A stretch of DNA of 64,000 bases from Chitinophaga caeni. Its GTDB lineage: Bacteria; Bacteroidota; Bacteroidia; Chitinophagales; Chitinophagaceae. The stretch spans positions 682,001 to 746,000 of the forward strand of contig NZ_CP023777.1 of NCBI RefSeq assembly GCF_002557795.1, written 5' to 3'. The position numbers were made by a program, and so were the translations under genes. This document shows positions 16,720-25,917 of the stretch, one piece after another; position 1 is the first letter of the stretch; every line of letters begins with the position of its first letter. Below the pieces are notes generated by a model. The model was not told where the DNA came from, made no database searches, and worked only from the letters and a program-made list of their open reading frames with translations.

Positions 16720-17406
16720 ATGAAGATATTAATTGTTGAAGATAACCGGGAACTGGCTAGCAGCATGCACGATTTCCTGTCCAGGGAAGGGTATATCTGC
16801 GAATGCTCCTACAAGATTGGGGAAGCCGTGGAGAAGCTGAGCCTGAATAGTTACGACTGTATCTTGCTTGATATCATGCTTCCCGATGGGAGCGGGCTGG
16901 AATTGTTGAAATTTATCAAGGAAGAGAAAATCAATAGCGGGATCCTGATCATTTCAGCGCGGAATGCGTTGGATGACAAAGTGATAGGATTAGAAGAAGG
17001 GGCCGACGATTATATAACCAAACCATTCCATTTACCCGAATTACACGCGAGGCTGCGGGCCGTTTTCCGCCGCAAAAATCTTGATGGTTACAACCATGTA
17101 AGTTTCAACGAAATCAAACTCAACACCGACACGTTGGAAGTATCCATCCATGATCAATTGATAGAGGTTACCAAGAAAGAGTTTGACCTGTTGTTATACT
17201 TCCTGGTAAACAAGAACAGGGTATTGTCCCGGCAGTCGATCGCTAATCATCTTTGGGGCGACCAAACGGATAATTTATCTAATTTTGACTTCGTTTACCA
17301 GCATGTGAAGAATTTGAGGAAGAAAATCAGCTCTGCAAAAGGAATCGATTATATAGAAACCGTTTACGGTTTGGGATACAAATTCAACATCCACAAAACC
17401 AGCTAA
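16720..17406 (+). CDS. OmpR/PhoB-family response regulator
   Basis: A 228-residue regulator. I chose the ATG at 16720 because it begins the receiver domain (MKILIVEDNRE); an in-frame extension back to 16615 overlaps the MocR gene and has no homologous content. The phosphoacceptor is Asp51 in YDCILLDIMLPDGSG, the conserved lysine is Lys101 in YITKPF, and a winged-helix output domain occupies about 130-224 (ending IETVYGLGYKF). It pairs with the histidine kinase 13 bp downstream and probably controls the RND efflux operon. Confidence 0.95.
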   Translation: MKILIVEDNRELASSMHDFLSREGYICECSYKIGEAVEKLSLNSYDCILLDIMLPDGSGLELLKFIKEEKINSGILIISARNALDDKVIGLEEGADDYITKPFHLPELHARLRAVFRRKNLDGYNHVSFNEIKLNTDTLEVSIHDQLIEVTKKEFDLLLYFLVNKNRVLSRQSIANHLWGDQTDNLSNFDFVYQHVKNLRKKISSAKGIDYIETVYGLGYKFNIHKTS

Positions 17407-17419
17407 CCAGTTTTCACGA

Positions 17420-18766
17420 ATGAACTTACTGAACAAAATATCGTTGTGGTTTATTGGTATCATATTGATTACCACGCCAATCAGCATGTATATTTCGCAT
17501 AAAAACATCAAGAAACGTTTGGATAACGCGGAAGTACAACGTTTGAAAAATGTAAATGCACATGTTGCGAAACAATTGAAGCAGGGCAATGAACCGGATA
17601 CATACACGCAAGGCAGGGCAATAGAAATCAGTAAAATCAACGGCCCATTACCTGCCGAAACCTGCCAGGTGGTTCATGCTTGCGGCAATGAAGCGAGTTC
17701 ACAAAACTTAAACCTGAAGAAAAATGAATGCCTCATCAGGGTAAATAATTTTATAGTGATCAAGGATCAAGTTTATAAAATTTCATCCTATGATTACGTC
17801 ACCAATACGGACCAGATCCTGAAAGGGATGATGTCTGCCCTCACCGTGAAAATGACCTTGATCATCGCCTTTATTTTTATAACGGCAAGGTTTTTATCCC
17901 ACCGGATATTGAAACCATTCAAGCAAGCAATGTTGTATATCAGGCATTTCAGCTTAAAGAAAAATCAAAACTTGGCGCTCTTACCCACCACGACGAACGA
18001 GTTCCGGGAATTGAATAAATTCTTGGAAAAAATGACGAACAAGGCCATCGATGATTATACGTCGATGAAAGAGTTCAGTGAAAATGCATCCCACGAACTA
18101 CAAACTCCCCTTGCAATTATACAGTCCAAGTTGGAGTTACTTTCCGAAACTACGATTGATGAATCACAAGCGGGCCTGATCGTAGATATGCAGAATGCCA
18201 TCGATAAACTTACCCGGATCAACCGTTCCCTGGTGCTATTAACCAAGTTGGAAAACCAGGAATTCGATAACGATAACAATATGCGTTTCTGCCGGGTTAC
18301 AAAAGATACGCTGGCGGCATTCACCGATCGTATTGCGATGAAAAACATAGCGATCAGTTCGAAGTTAGATAAAAACATTATCGTCAAAATTCATCCCACC
18401 TTAGCGGAAATATTATTGTCTAACCTCTTCCAAAATGCTATTCGTCATAATATTGAAGGCGGCCAAATCAAGATTCTATTAACAACGGAATACTTTTCTA
18501 TTTCCAATACCGGCCTACCGCCGGAAATAGCGACAGAAGAACTTTTTAAACGGTTTAAAAAAAGCAATCAGTGCATCAACAGCATCGGGTTGGGCTTGGC
18601 AATCGTGAAACAAATTTGCGAAGTAAGTCAATTCAATGTTACATATCATTATGATGATGGCTGGCATAGCGTGATCGTTTGTTTCGATAAAAACAAGGTC
18701 ATCGCATCGGAAATGATCCCCGTAAATTATGAGTTCCCGGAAAGCCCCGGCTTGGCGCTCTCTTAA
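17420..18766 (+). CDS. Sensor histidine kinase
   Basis: A 448-residue membrane kinase: first membrane helix at about 8-25, periplasmic sensor at about 26-138 (contains Cys82, Cys88 and Cys104), second helix at about 139-158, then a linker. The H-box is SENASHELQTPLAIIQ (His225), and the ATPase domain has LFQNAIRHN and IGLGLAIVKQI. The periplasmic part matches no sensor domain that I recognise; its three cysteines are notable. Partner of the response regulator immediately upstream. Confidence 0.93.
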   Translation: MNLLNKISLWFIGIILITTPISMYISHKNIKKRLDNAEVQRLKNVNAHVAKQLKQGNEPDTYTQGRAIEISKINGPLPAETCQVVHACGNEASSQNLNLKKNECLIRVNNFIVIKDQVYKISSYDYVTNTDQILKGMMSALTVKMTLIIAFIFITARFLSHRILKPFKQAMLYIRHFSLKKNQNLALLPTTTNEFRELNKFLEKMTNKAIDDYTSMKEFSENASHELQTPLAIIQSKLELLSETTIDESQAGLIVDMQNAIDKLTRINRSLVLLTKLENQEFDNDNNMRFCRVTKDTLAAFTDRIAMKNIAISSKLDKNIIVKIHPTLAEILLSNLFQNAIRHNIEGGQIKILLTTEYFSISNTGLPPEIATEELFKRFKKSNQCINSIGLGLAIVKQICEVSQFNVTYHYDDGWHSVIVCFDKNKVIASEMIPVNYEFPESPGLALS

Positions 18767-18814
18767 CCCAACATTTTACCAGTCATCACAAATTAAAGCT
18801 AACAGCTATTCAAC

Positions 18815-18834
18815 TTCAAATTTGCTTCAAATTA
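18815..18834. promoter_or_regulatory. Candidate response-regulator box upstream of the efflux operon
   Basis: Direct repeats TTCAAATTT (18815-18823) and TTCAAATTA (18826-18834), 11 bp apart, match the pair upstream of the response-regulator gene (consensus WTCAAAWTW). They lie 60-80 bp before the TolC-like start codon, inside the only sizeable gap between the kinase and efflux genes. Confidence 0.5.
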
Positions 18835-18893
18835 CTACGATTGTTTTGTATTGCCGGAAACTATCCCGACGAATATTCAAAACAATTCAGAGT

Positions 18894-20285
18894 ATGCAGA
18901 AAAAAATGCGAACCTTGTTGCTACTGGCTTTAATGCCGTTTTACGGCTCTTATGCTCAAAAGCTACTGAGCCTTAAAGATGCCGTAGCAATAGCGGTTCA
19001 GAACTATGGAACAATTCAAGCGAAACAAAACTATGCTGGCGCTTCCAAGGCATTAGAACAACAAGCCAAGCGGGATTATTTACCCAATTTAAACTTTTCA
19101 TTCCAACAGGATTACGGCACTGTGAATGGCCAAAACGGGCCATTGTACGGCTTCGGTGGCTTAGGCGCCGCTTCTTCGGGCTTACCCTTGGATCATCAAA
19201 ATTGGAACGCGGCTTTCGGCGCCCTGTACCTGGCCAATATGAACTGGGAATTTTTCTCCTTCGGGAAAGCAAAGGGCAAAATTAAGGTGGCAAATGCCGT
19301 AGCGGAAATGGACCAGGGAGACTTGGAGCAGGAGATTTTCCAACATAAAATCAAGGTAGCATCTGCTTACCTCAACCTGTTGGCGGCACATCAATTAACT
19401 TATTCTTACCAAAAAAATCTTGATCGGGCCGATACCGTTCGTAGGATCGTGGTGACCCGCGCACTAAACGGCTTAGTAGCCGGCGTAGATTCGTCACAAG
19501 CCAATGCCGATTATGCCAATGCTTATATTTCTTACACCCGCTCCAGGGACCAAGAACAGCAATTACAAAACGACTTGATGCAATTGCTAGGGATTACCAG
19601 CGAACAATTTAATTACGGGCTGGATACCACCCTCATCACCCGGGTACCGGTGGCCTTCGCTGATGACGTAGATATTTCAAACCACCCGGTACTTGCATAC
19701 CAACAACAAAGACTGGCTGTAAGCAAAGCGCAAAAACATTACTTAGAATCCATGTACTATCCCAGCTTTTCCCTAGTGGGTATCATTCAAACCAGGGGAT
19801 CGGGATTCAACAGCGGTTATAGCCAAGATCAGACCGATTTTACAAGGGATTATTGGCAAGGGATAAAGCCCACAAGAACAAACTACCTATTCGGTGTGGG
19901 GATGACCTGGAATATCACGCAACCTTTCCGCGTATCCAAGCAGGTAAAATCGCAAGATTATATAACTAAAGGATTGGAAGCGGAATATGAATTGTACAGC
20001 CAAAAAATAAAGGCGCAATTAGAGTTGTCCTCTACAAAAATCCGGAACGCGCTAAACGTGTATAACCAGGCGCCCGTGCAAGTAAAAGCCGCCTCGGATG
20101 CTTTCAACCAGAGAACGGCTTTATATAAAAACGGGTTAACAAACCTTGTCAATGTTTCACAAGCTTTGTACGTGCTGATCCGGGCAGAAACAGATCAAGA
20201 CATCGCCAACAGCAACGTATGGCAGGCATTACTACTTAGAGCGGCTGCAGCAGGAAATTATGACCTGTTCGATAGCCAGTTATAA
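18894..20285 (+). CDS. TolC-family outer-membrane efflux protein
   Basis: A 463-residue protein beginning at 18894 with a signal peptide (MQKKMRTLLLLALMPFYGSYAQ). A frame extending upstream to 18729 overlaps the kinase gene and lacks signal character, so it is rejected. The body has the two-fold alpha-helical pattern of outer-membrane efflux ducts (SLKDAVAIAVQNYGTIQAKQ at the start of repeat 1, and a matching repeat ending NGLTNLVNVSQALYVLI). It forms the exit channel for the RND pump encoded 18 bp downstream. Confidence 0.92.
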   Translation: MQKKMRTLLLLALMPFYGSYAQKLLSLKDAVAIAVQNYGTIQAKQNYAGASKALEQQAKRDYLPNLNFSFQQDYGTVNGQNGPLYGFGGLGAASSGLPLDHQNWNAAFGALYLANMNWEFFSFGKAKGKIKVANAVAEMDQGDLEQEIFQHKIKVASAYLNLLAAHQLTYSYQKNLDRADTVRRIVVTRALNGLVAGVDSSQANADYANAYISYTRSRDQEQQLQNDLMQLLGITSEQFNYGLDTTLITRVPVAFADDVDISNHPVLAYQQQRLAVSKAQKHYLESMYYPSFSLVGIIQTRGSGFNSGYSQDQTDFTRDYWQGIKPTRTNYLFGVGMTWNITQPFRVSKQVKSQDYITKGLEAEYELYSQKIKAQLELSSTKIRNALNVYNQAPVQVKAASDAFNQRTALYKNGLTNLVNVSQALYVLIRAETDQDIANSNVWQALLLRAAAAGNYDLFDSQL

Positions 20286-20303
20286 TTTATTAGATCAATT
20301 TAT

Positions 20304-23300
20304 ATGAACCTGATTCGATTTGCATTAAGAAAACCTATCACTATCCTCGTGCTGGTGGCCGGGTTATTCTTCTTCGGTATTAAAGCCGCTACTTCGATCA
20401 AGATCGATATCTTCCCGAAACTTGATCTGCCGGTGATCTATGTATCACACCCATTCGGTGGATACACACCGGCCCAGATGGAATCCTTCTTCGCGAAGCA
20501 ATATATCAACATCTTCCTTTTCGTAAACGGTATCAAGAGTATTGAAACCAAGAATATACAAGGGTTAACCTTGATGAAGATCAGCTTTTATCCCGGTACT
20601 AACATGGCGCAGGCCGCAGCAGAGTTAAGCGCCTTCTCCAACCGTATTCAAGCTGCCTTCCCGCAGGGCTCGAACCCGCCTTTCATTATCCGTTTCGATG
20701 CTTCAACTTTACCGGTAGGCCAGTTGGTGCTTCGAAGCGATAAGCGATCCAACAATGAATTGTTGGATCTTGCGAACGTATACGTACGTTCATCGTTTAC
20801 TTCTATACCCGGTATCGTAGCTTCGCCACCATTCGGAGGAAACGTTCGTACCGTGGTAATTAAAGCTGATCCGGAATTGCTAAGGCAACACAACATGACT
20901 CCCGACCAACTGGTTGAAGCCATGCGGATCAATAACCAGACGGCGCCCTCCGGAAATGTGCGCATCGGTAATAAAAACTATCTTACCCCTGCTAATACCA
21001 CGATTAAAACGGTCAAGGATTTTGAGAATATACCGCTCTACAAGGGCGATGTACAGAACCTCTACTTGAGAGATGTTGCAACGGTGGAAGATGGTGCGGA
21101 TGTTACTTCGGGTTATGCATTGGTAAATGGTAGGAGATCCGTTTACATTTCCGTTGCTAAAAGCGCCGATGCTTCTACCTGGGAAGTGGTACAGAATTTA
21201 AAGAAAGCGATTCCCAAAATCCAATCCCAGCTTCCGGAGGATGTGAAACTAAGTTACGAGTTTGACCAGTCGACATACGTGATTAACTCGGTTAAAAGCT
21301 TGATCAGTGAAGGAACTATCGGGGCTATCCTGACAGGTTTAATGGTATTATTATTTTTGGGTGATGCCCGCGGCGCTTTAATCGTAATCCTAACCATCCC
21401 GATTTCATTAATCAGTTCCGTACTTTTCCTCAACCTATTCGGTCAAACATTAAATATCATGACCTTGAGCGGTTTGGCTTTAGCGATCGGTATCCTGGTC
21501 GATGAAAGTACGGTCACGATAGAGAATATACACCAGCACCTGGATATGGGCAAACCGAAGGCCTTGGCTATTTGGGATGCTTGTAAGGAAATTGCTTTCC
21601 CGAAATTACTGATACTGTTCTGTATTCTCGCGGTATTTGCCCCTGCATTTACCATGGGCGGCATCCCGGGATCATTATTCCTGCCTTTAGCCTTAGCGAT
21701 AGGTTTTAGCATGGTGGCCTCGTATTTCTTGGCGCAAACTTTCGTACCGGTCATGTCGAACTGGTTAATGAAACATAAACACGGAAAGAAAGGTCAACAC
21801 CTTAGTGATGCGGAAATATTCGAATCACGCGGGATCAAAGATCACAGCAAGGTTGATAAAGGTTTGCAAAAATCTGTATACGCAGAAACATTGGATAGCA
21901 ACCGTGACGGCAAGGTAAGCCGCTTCGAAAAATTGCGAATGCGTTACCTGCGATTTATAGGAAGGATCATGCCTTACCGCAGGCCAATAGTAATCGTTTA
22001 CTTATTGGTAAGTATTTGCTTGGTTGTATTTCTTATCAACCATATCGGCAAGGATGTATTACCCAAGGTAAACGGGAACCAGTTCCAGTTAAGGACAAGG
22101 CTCCCCGACGGCACCAGGATTGAACAAACAGAATTGGCTACTATCAAGTTAACGGATGCTATTAAAGATATCGTGGGTAAGGAAAATGTTTCTATTACTT
22201 CGGCATATGTTGGTAATCACCCGCAACTTTTTTCCATAAGCCCCATTTATTTGTGGATGGCAGGTCCCCATGAATCCGTAGTTCAAGTAGGGCTTAAAGA
22301 AGGATTCCATACGGATCTTGATGAATTGAAAGAGAAAATTCGCGAAAGGGCCGCCAAGATTGAACCGGATATGAAGCTCTCTTTCGAACCGATAGAGTTG
22401 ACTGATAAAATATTAAGCCAAGGATCACCTACCCCTGTAGAAGTGCGTGTATCGGGCAGGAACAAGGTATTGAACAAAGAGTATGCAAACAAAACCGTAG
22501 CGGCATTGAAAAAGATACCTTACCTCAGGGATGTGCAAATCGGTCAATCCATGAATTATCCTGCCATCAACATTACTATTGACAGGATCAGGGCCGCGCA
22601 ACTAGGGGTAGATATGAGCGATATTTCCCGTTCATTAATCGCTTCCACATCAAGCTCCCGCTTCACCGAAAAAAATACTTGGACGGATGAGCGCGTTGGT
22701 TATAGCTATAGTGTACAAGTACAAGTACCGGAAAACAAGATGACAACGAAACAGGAGCTGGCTGAAATCCCGTTAAAGAAAGATGCCCGCCGCCCGGTTT
22801 TAGGCGATGTAGCTACGTTTACCGATGTAGAAGTTCCCGGCGAGCTGGATAACTTAGGCGCCATGCCCATGTTGACGGTTACCGCGAATGTAAACAATAA
22901 AGACTTGGCTGAAGCGGTAAAGGATGTGAACGCCGCGATAAAAGGTTTAGGCGAATTGCCCCGGGGATTGAGCGTTGAGATGATCGGGATGAGCGACACA
23001 TTAACCACGACCTTAAACAGCTTGCAAGGAGGATTACTGGTTGCCATCGTGGTGATCTTTTTAATGCTGGCAGCCAATTTCCAATCATTTAAAGTTTCCG
23101 CGATCGTTTTAATTACGGTTCCGGCGGTACTCTTGGGCTCATTAGTATTATTACTGCTCGCGGGGTCAACATTGAACTTACAATCCTACATGGGGATCAT
23201 CATGTCGGTAGGTGTGTCTATTTCCAACGCGGTATTGTTGATTACAAATGCCGAGCAAATCAGGAAGCAGAACGGCAATGCATTGCTAGCTGCAAAGGAA

Positions 23301-23582
23301 GCCAGTTCCATACGTTTAAGACCCATCGTGATGACTGCCTTGGCGATGGTAGTAGGTATGATACCGATGGCCATAGGATTGGGAGAAGCGGGCGATCAAA
23401 CTTCCCCCCTGGGAAGGGCGGTAATCGGCGGCTTGGTATTATCCACATTTGCAGCTTTGTTTATCCTGCCATTGGCATTCGCATGGGGCCAGGGTAAAAC
23501 AACAACCCAGAGCGTATCTCTGGATCCTGAAGATGAAGAAAGCATCCATTATATACCGGCTTTGCATCCATCGAATTCATAA
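20304..23582 (+). CDS. RND-family efflux transporter permease with EF-hand-like loop
   Basis: A 1092-residue inner-membrane pump of the AcrB/CusA superfamily with the usual duplicated architecture. TM1 is at about 10-30, a first periplasmic domain follows, then TM2-6 with GLALAIGILVDESTVTIENI (Asp400, Glu401) in TM4. After a central cytoplasmic loop, the pattern repeats. The central loop contains DSNRDGKVSRFE (531-542), which fits the 12-residue EF-hand calcium loop at positions 1, 3, 5, 6, 8, 9 and 12. Substrate unknown; the Asp-Glu pair in TM4 is that of the broader HAE-like family rather than the Asp-Asp of AcrB. Middle gene of the efflux operon. Confidence 0.94.
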   Translation: MNLIRFALRKPITILVLVAGLFFFGIKAATSIKIDIFPKLDLPVIYVSHPFGGYTPAQMESFFAKQYINIFLFVNGIKSIETKNIQGLTLMKISFYPGTNMAQAAAELSAFSNRIQAAFPQGSNPPFIIRFDASTLPVGQLVLRSDKRSNNELLDLANVYVRSSFTSIPGIVASPPFGGNVRTVVIKADPELLRQHNMTPDQLVEAMRINNQTAPSGNVRIGNKNYLTPANTTIKTVKDFENIPLYKGDVQNLYLRDVATVEDGADVTSGYALVNGRRSVYISVAKSADASTWEVVQNLKKAIPKIQSQLPEDVKLSYEFDQSTYVINSVKSLISEGTIGAILTGLMVLLFLGDARGALIVILTIPISLISSVLFLNLFGQTLNIMTLSGLALAIGILVDESTVTIENIHQHLDMGKPKALAIWDACKEIAFPKLLILFCILAVFAPAFTMGGIPGSLFLPLALAIGFSMVASYFLAQTFVPVMSNWLMKHKHGKKGQHLSDAEIFESRGIKDHSKVDKGLQKSVYAETLDSNRDGKVSRFEKLRMRYLRFIGRIMPYRRPIVIVYLLVSICLVVFLINHIGKDVLPKVNGNQFQLRTRLPDGTRIEQTELATIKLTDAIKDIVGKENVSITSAYVGNHPQLFSISPIYLWMAGPHESVVQVGLKEGFHTDLDELKEKIRERAAKIEPDMKLSFEPIELTDKILSQGSPTPVEVRVSGRNKVLNKEYANKTVAALKKIPYLRDVQIGQSMNYPAINITIDRIRAAQLGVDMSDISRSLIASTSSSRFTEKNTWTDERVGYSYSVQVQVPENKMTTKQELAEIPLKKDARRPVLGDVATFTDVEVPGELDNLGAMPMLTVTANVNNKDLAEAVKDVNAAIKGLGELPRGLSVEMIGMSDTLTTTLNSLQGGLLVAIVVIFLMLAANFQSFKVSAIVLITVPAVLLGSLVLLLLAGSTLNLQSYMGIIMSVGVSISNAVLLITNAEQIRKQNGNALLAAKEASSIRLRPIVMTALAMVVGMIPMAIGLGEAGDQTSPLGRAVIGGLVLSTFAALFILPLAFAWGQGKTTTQSVSLDPEDEESIHYIPALHPSNS

Positions 23583-23619
23583 ATTTTAATTACAGAACTC
23601 ATATACATAATATTTCATT

Positions 23620-24747
23620 ATGCGTCGCTTTATCAATATATCATTTTTAAGTTTATGCAGTCTCGGCGGACTGTTCTTGCTTCCATCTTGCGGGGAAAAT
23701 CAAGCGCATGAAAACAAGCAAGACTCCACGGCAGTGGAAGCCCCGGCCATACAATCTACACATCCGTTTGCGGGCGCCCTGAGCTCCACGATAAAAATTC
23801 CCGGGGAGCTCGTCGCTTACCAACAGGTAGATTTGTATGCAAAGGTGAACAGCTTTGTAAGTAAACTGTATGCGGATGTAGGTTCAGAAGTAAAAGCAGG
23901 GCAATTATTAGCAGAGATGGAAGCGCCCGAATTGAACGCGCAATTAAATGGCGCCGCTTCTAAATTGAAAGCCCAGGAAGCGATTTACCTTGCTAGCAAA
24001 TCGAACTACGACCGCTTATTAGAAACGAGCAAAACCCCGGGAACTATTTCCCCGAACGACTTGGACCAGGCATTCGCCAAGCAACAATCGGACTTGGCAC
24101 AATTAGAAGCAGCCAAGGCGGCTTACCGGGAAGTAACCGACACAAAGAACTATTTACAGGTTAGAGCACCATTTAGCGGGGTAATTACCGCAAGGAATGT
24201 AAGCGCCGGCGCATATGTCGGTCCATCCGGAAAGGGATCCGAGCTACCTTTATTTACCTTGCACCAACAAGATCATTTACGGTTAGTGGTGAGCGTACCG
24301 GAAGCTTATATCCATAATTTACGCCAAGGAAGTGAAGTAGCATTCACCGTAAGATCATTACCGAACGAGCAGTTCAAAGCCAACCTAAGCCGCCTGGCAG
24401 GAGCGCTCGATACGAGGTTGCGGGCGCAACGCATCGAGATGGATGTTTACAATAAAAACCGGGAACTATTACCGGGCATGGTGTCGGAAATATCAATACC
24501 ATTGTTGGGAGATGATAGTGCCTTCGTTGTACCTAGCACGGCGGTGTTAAACTCAACATTAGGCGTATACTTGATCAAGGTAATTAATAAAAAGACGGTA
24601 TGGATACCGGTTACGACAGGTAGATCCGAGAATGGAAAAACGGAAGTGTTTGGAGATATTTCAGCGAGTGATACGATCGTAGTAGCAGCAACAGAAGAAA
24701 TCAGGAACGGATCGGAAATAGAGAAGATCGCTTTAGCAAAAGAATAG
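23620..24747 (+). CDS. RND efflux periplasmic adaptor (membrane fusion protein), lipoprotein
   Basis: A 375-residue adaptor. A lipoprotein signal ends at LLPSC (Cys24). The biotinyl-lipoyl half-motifs (VDLYAKVNSFVSKLYADVGSE and YLQVRAPFSGVITARNVSAG) surround a coiled hairpin rich in Ala, Leu, Gln and Lys. Beta-barrel and membrane-proximal domains follow. It joins the RND pump to the TolC-like channel. The operon order (channel, pump, adaptor) is the reverse of the common adaptor-pump-channel order. Confidence 0.93.
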   Translation: MRRFINISFLSLCSLGGLFLLPSCGENQAHENKQDSTAVEAPAIQSTHPFAGALSSTIKIPGELVAYQQVDLYAKVNSFVSKLYADVGSEVKAGQLLAEMEAPELNAQLNGAASKLKAQEAIYLASKSNYDRLLETSKTPGTISPNDLDQAFAKQQSDLAQLEAAKAAYREVTDTKNYLQVRAPFSGVITARNVSAGAYVGPSGKGSELPLFTLHQQDHLRLVVSVPEAYIHNLRQGSEVAFTVRSLPNEQFKANLSRLAGALDTRLRAQRIEMDVYNKNRELLPGMVSEISIPLLGDDSAFVVPSTAVLNSTLGVYLIKVINKKTVWIPVTTGRSENGKTEVFGDISASDTIVVAATEEIRNGSEIEKIALAKE

Positions 24748-24783
24748 GTAGATAAAAATCAGTGTTAACGGTTATCCATGTTA

Positions 24784-24817
24784 AGGGTGGTGAGTGTAAA
24801 CTTGCCACCTTTTTTTC
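24784..24817 (+). terminator. Intrinsic terminator of the efflux operon
   Basis: A GGTGG/CCACC stem (24786-24790 with 24805-24809), with an inner AGT/ACT pairing, is followed by seven T residues (24810-24816). It lies 37 bp after the adaptor stop codon and just before the convergent gene. Confidence 0.65.
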
Positions 24818-24818
24818 T

Positions 24819-25733
24819 TTAACCTGCAATAGAACGCAACAACATTTCTAATGGAATTTTTCTTTGCGTAGTTGTTGCAACATTTTCAAGAATATTAAAT
24901 GCATTCGTAAAAGCTTGCTTGGCCTGGTTCATTAAATAGTCATCCAAGGAATGGTTTCGATATAAATGCTCTATGCCGCTTTTCCTATGTTTAAATGGCC
25001 CGGCTTTAAGACCGCAGAGTTCTTGATATATACCGGGGGAAATCATCAATAGTTCCATTTCTTTTGCTGAAAATTGGTTCCCGGGAATAGCATCGTCAAC
25101 GGTAGCTCCGGATAATTCTTTATAATAGATCGCTGCTCCCAACGCCGTTCCCAACTCTAATAATTTTATTCCCTGCGCAACGCTCGTTCCGCTTGTGATA
25201 GCTCCCGCCTGCATGCACTTACCGGGGAAAGCAAATGTTATCTTCCTGCTTTCTTTATAAAAATTAATTATATCCCCGTATGCAAAGCCTGTCCTTAACT
25301 GTAGCTGTAATTGCCTGGTTTCACAATAACCTTTAGCAAGTTGAGATAAGATCGTAAATAATTCTGATTTTAAAGATTCATCCACCTCGTTTAGATATTC
25401 AAAAATTTTTATCCAGAGTACATCCGCAGCCAACACCGCCGTAGATGTTTGGTAGTTCATGGCCTCCACCTGCAATTGGCCGGAAGCGATCACATCATCA
25501 TGTATACTACCGGCATGCATGATACAGAATACTGCTTTAGCAACAGCAAATGCATTCGCATCTGGGTAATTGAACAATTGATGTGCCATTAAGCAAATAA
25601 TAGAACCCGGTAATGTTGCAGGAGCAGGTTTTGACCGGCGGATATACCCGTATAAATTTTCAGGGTTAGTAGCCCCTGGTATTTCATTAAAGCTTGCTTC
25701 CAGGGCAGAGGATAATTGAGAAGGTGTTAGCAT
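24819..25733 (-). CDS. Degenerate isoprenyl-diphosphate-synthase-like protein
   Basis: A 304-residue protein with the all-helical polyprenyl synthetase pattern: AGSIHDDVIASGQ (Asp79, Asp80) aligns with the first Asp-rich motif, the helix STAVLAADVLWIKIFEYL follows as in HepT/IspB proteins, and SRKITFAF keeps the conserved Lys. The third Asp of the first motif is Ala83, no Arg-Arg follows it, and the second Asp-rich motif is replaced by IYYKELSG (about 202-209). Both metal sites needed for diphosphate ionisation are therefore compromised. It may be non-catalytic or catalyse something different. It stands alone, convergent with the efflux operon. Confidence 0.7.
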   Translation of the reverse strand: MLTPSQLSSALEASFNEIPGATNPENLYGYIRRSKPAPATLPGSIICLMAHQLFNYPDANAFAVAKAVFCIMHAGSIHDDVIASGQLQVEAMNYQTSTAVLAADVLWIKIFEYLNEVDESLKSELFTILSQLAKGYCETRQLQLQLRTGFAYGDIINFYKESRKITFAFPGKCMQAGAITSGTSVAQGIKLLELGTALGAAIYYKELSGATVDDAIPGNQFSAKEMELLMISPGIYQELCGLKAGPFKHRKSGIEHLYRNHSLDDYLMNQAKQAFTNAFNILENVATTTQRKIPLEMLLRSIAG

Positions 25734-25862
25734 ATTGGATCAACTTAATTGAATCAGCACACGAAACAACAAGTCCCATGGGGCACAACGAACAATTTAA
25801 TAATTTTATAGCATAATTCCAATTGGCATTTTAACTACAACAAAACCGATTTATTTAGTATA

Positions 25863-25878
25863 TTGTTAGTGTTAACAA
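25863..25878. promoter_or_regulatory. Possible HxlR operator
   Basis: Inverted repeat TTGTTA (25863-25868) and TAACAA (25873-25878), 40-55 bp upstream of the HxlR start codon. Position and symmetry fit an autoregulatory site for a dimeric winged-helix protein; there is no other support. Confidence 0.3.
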
Positions 25879-25917
25879 CAGCAGATCTTATCCATATGCA
25901 ACCATAAACCCAATCAT

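Noticed and set aside
18729..18893. N-terminal extension of the TolC-like protein
   Set aside because: It overlaps the kinase gene and includes the candidate operator. The signal peptide starts at 18894.
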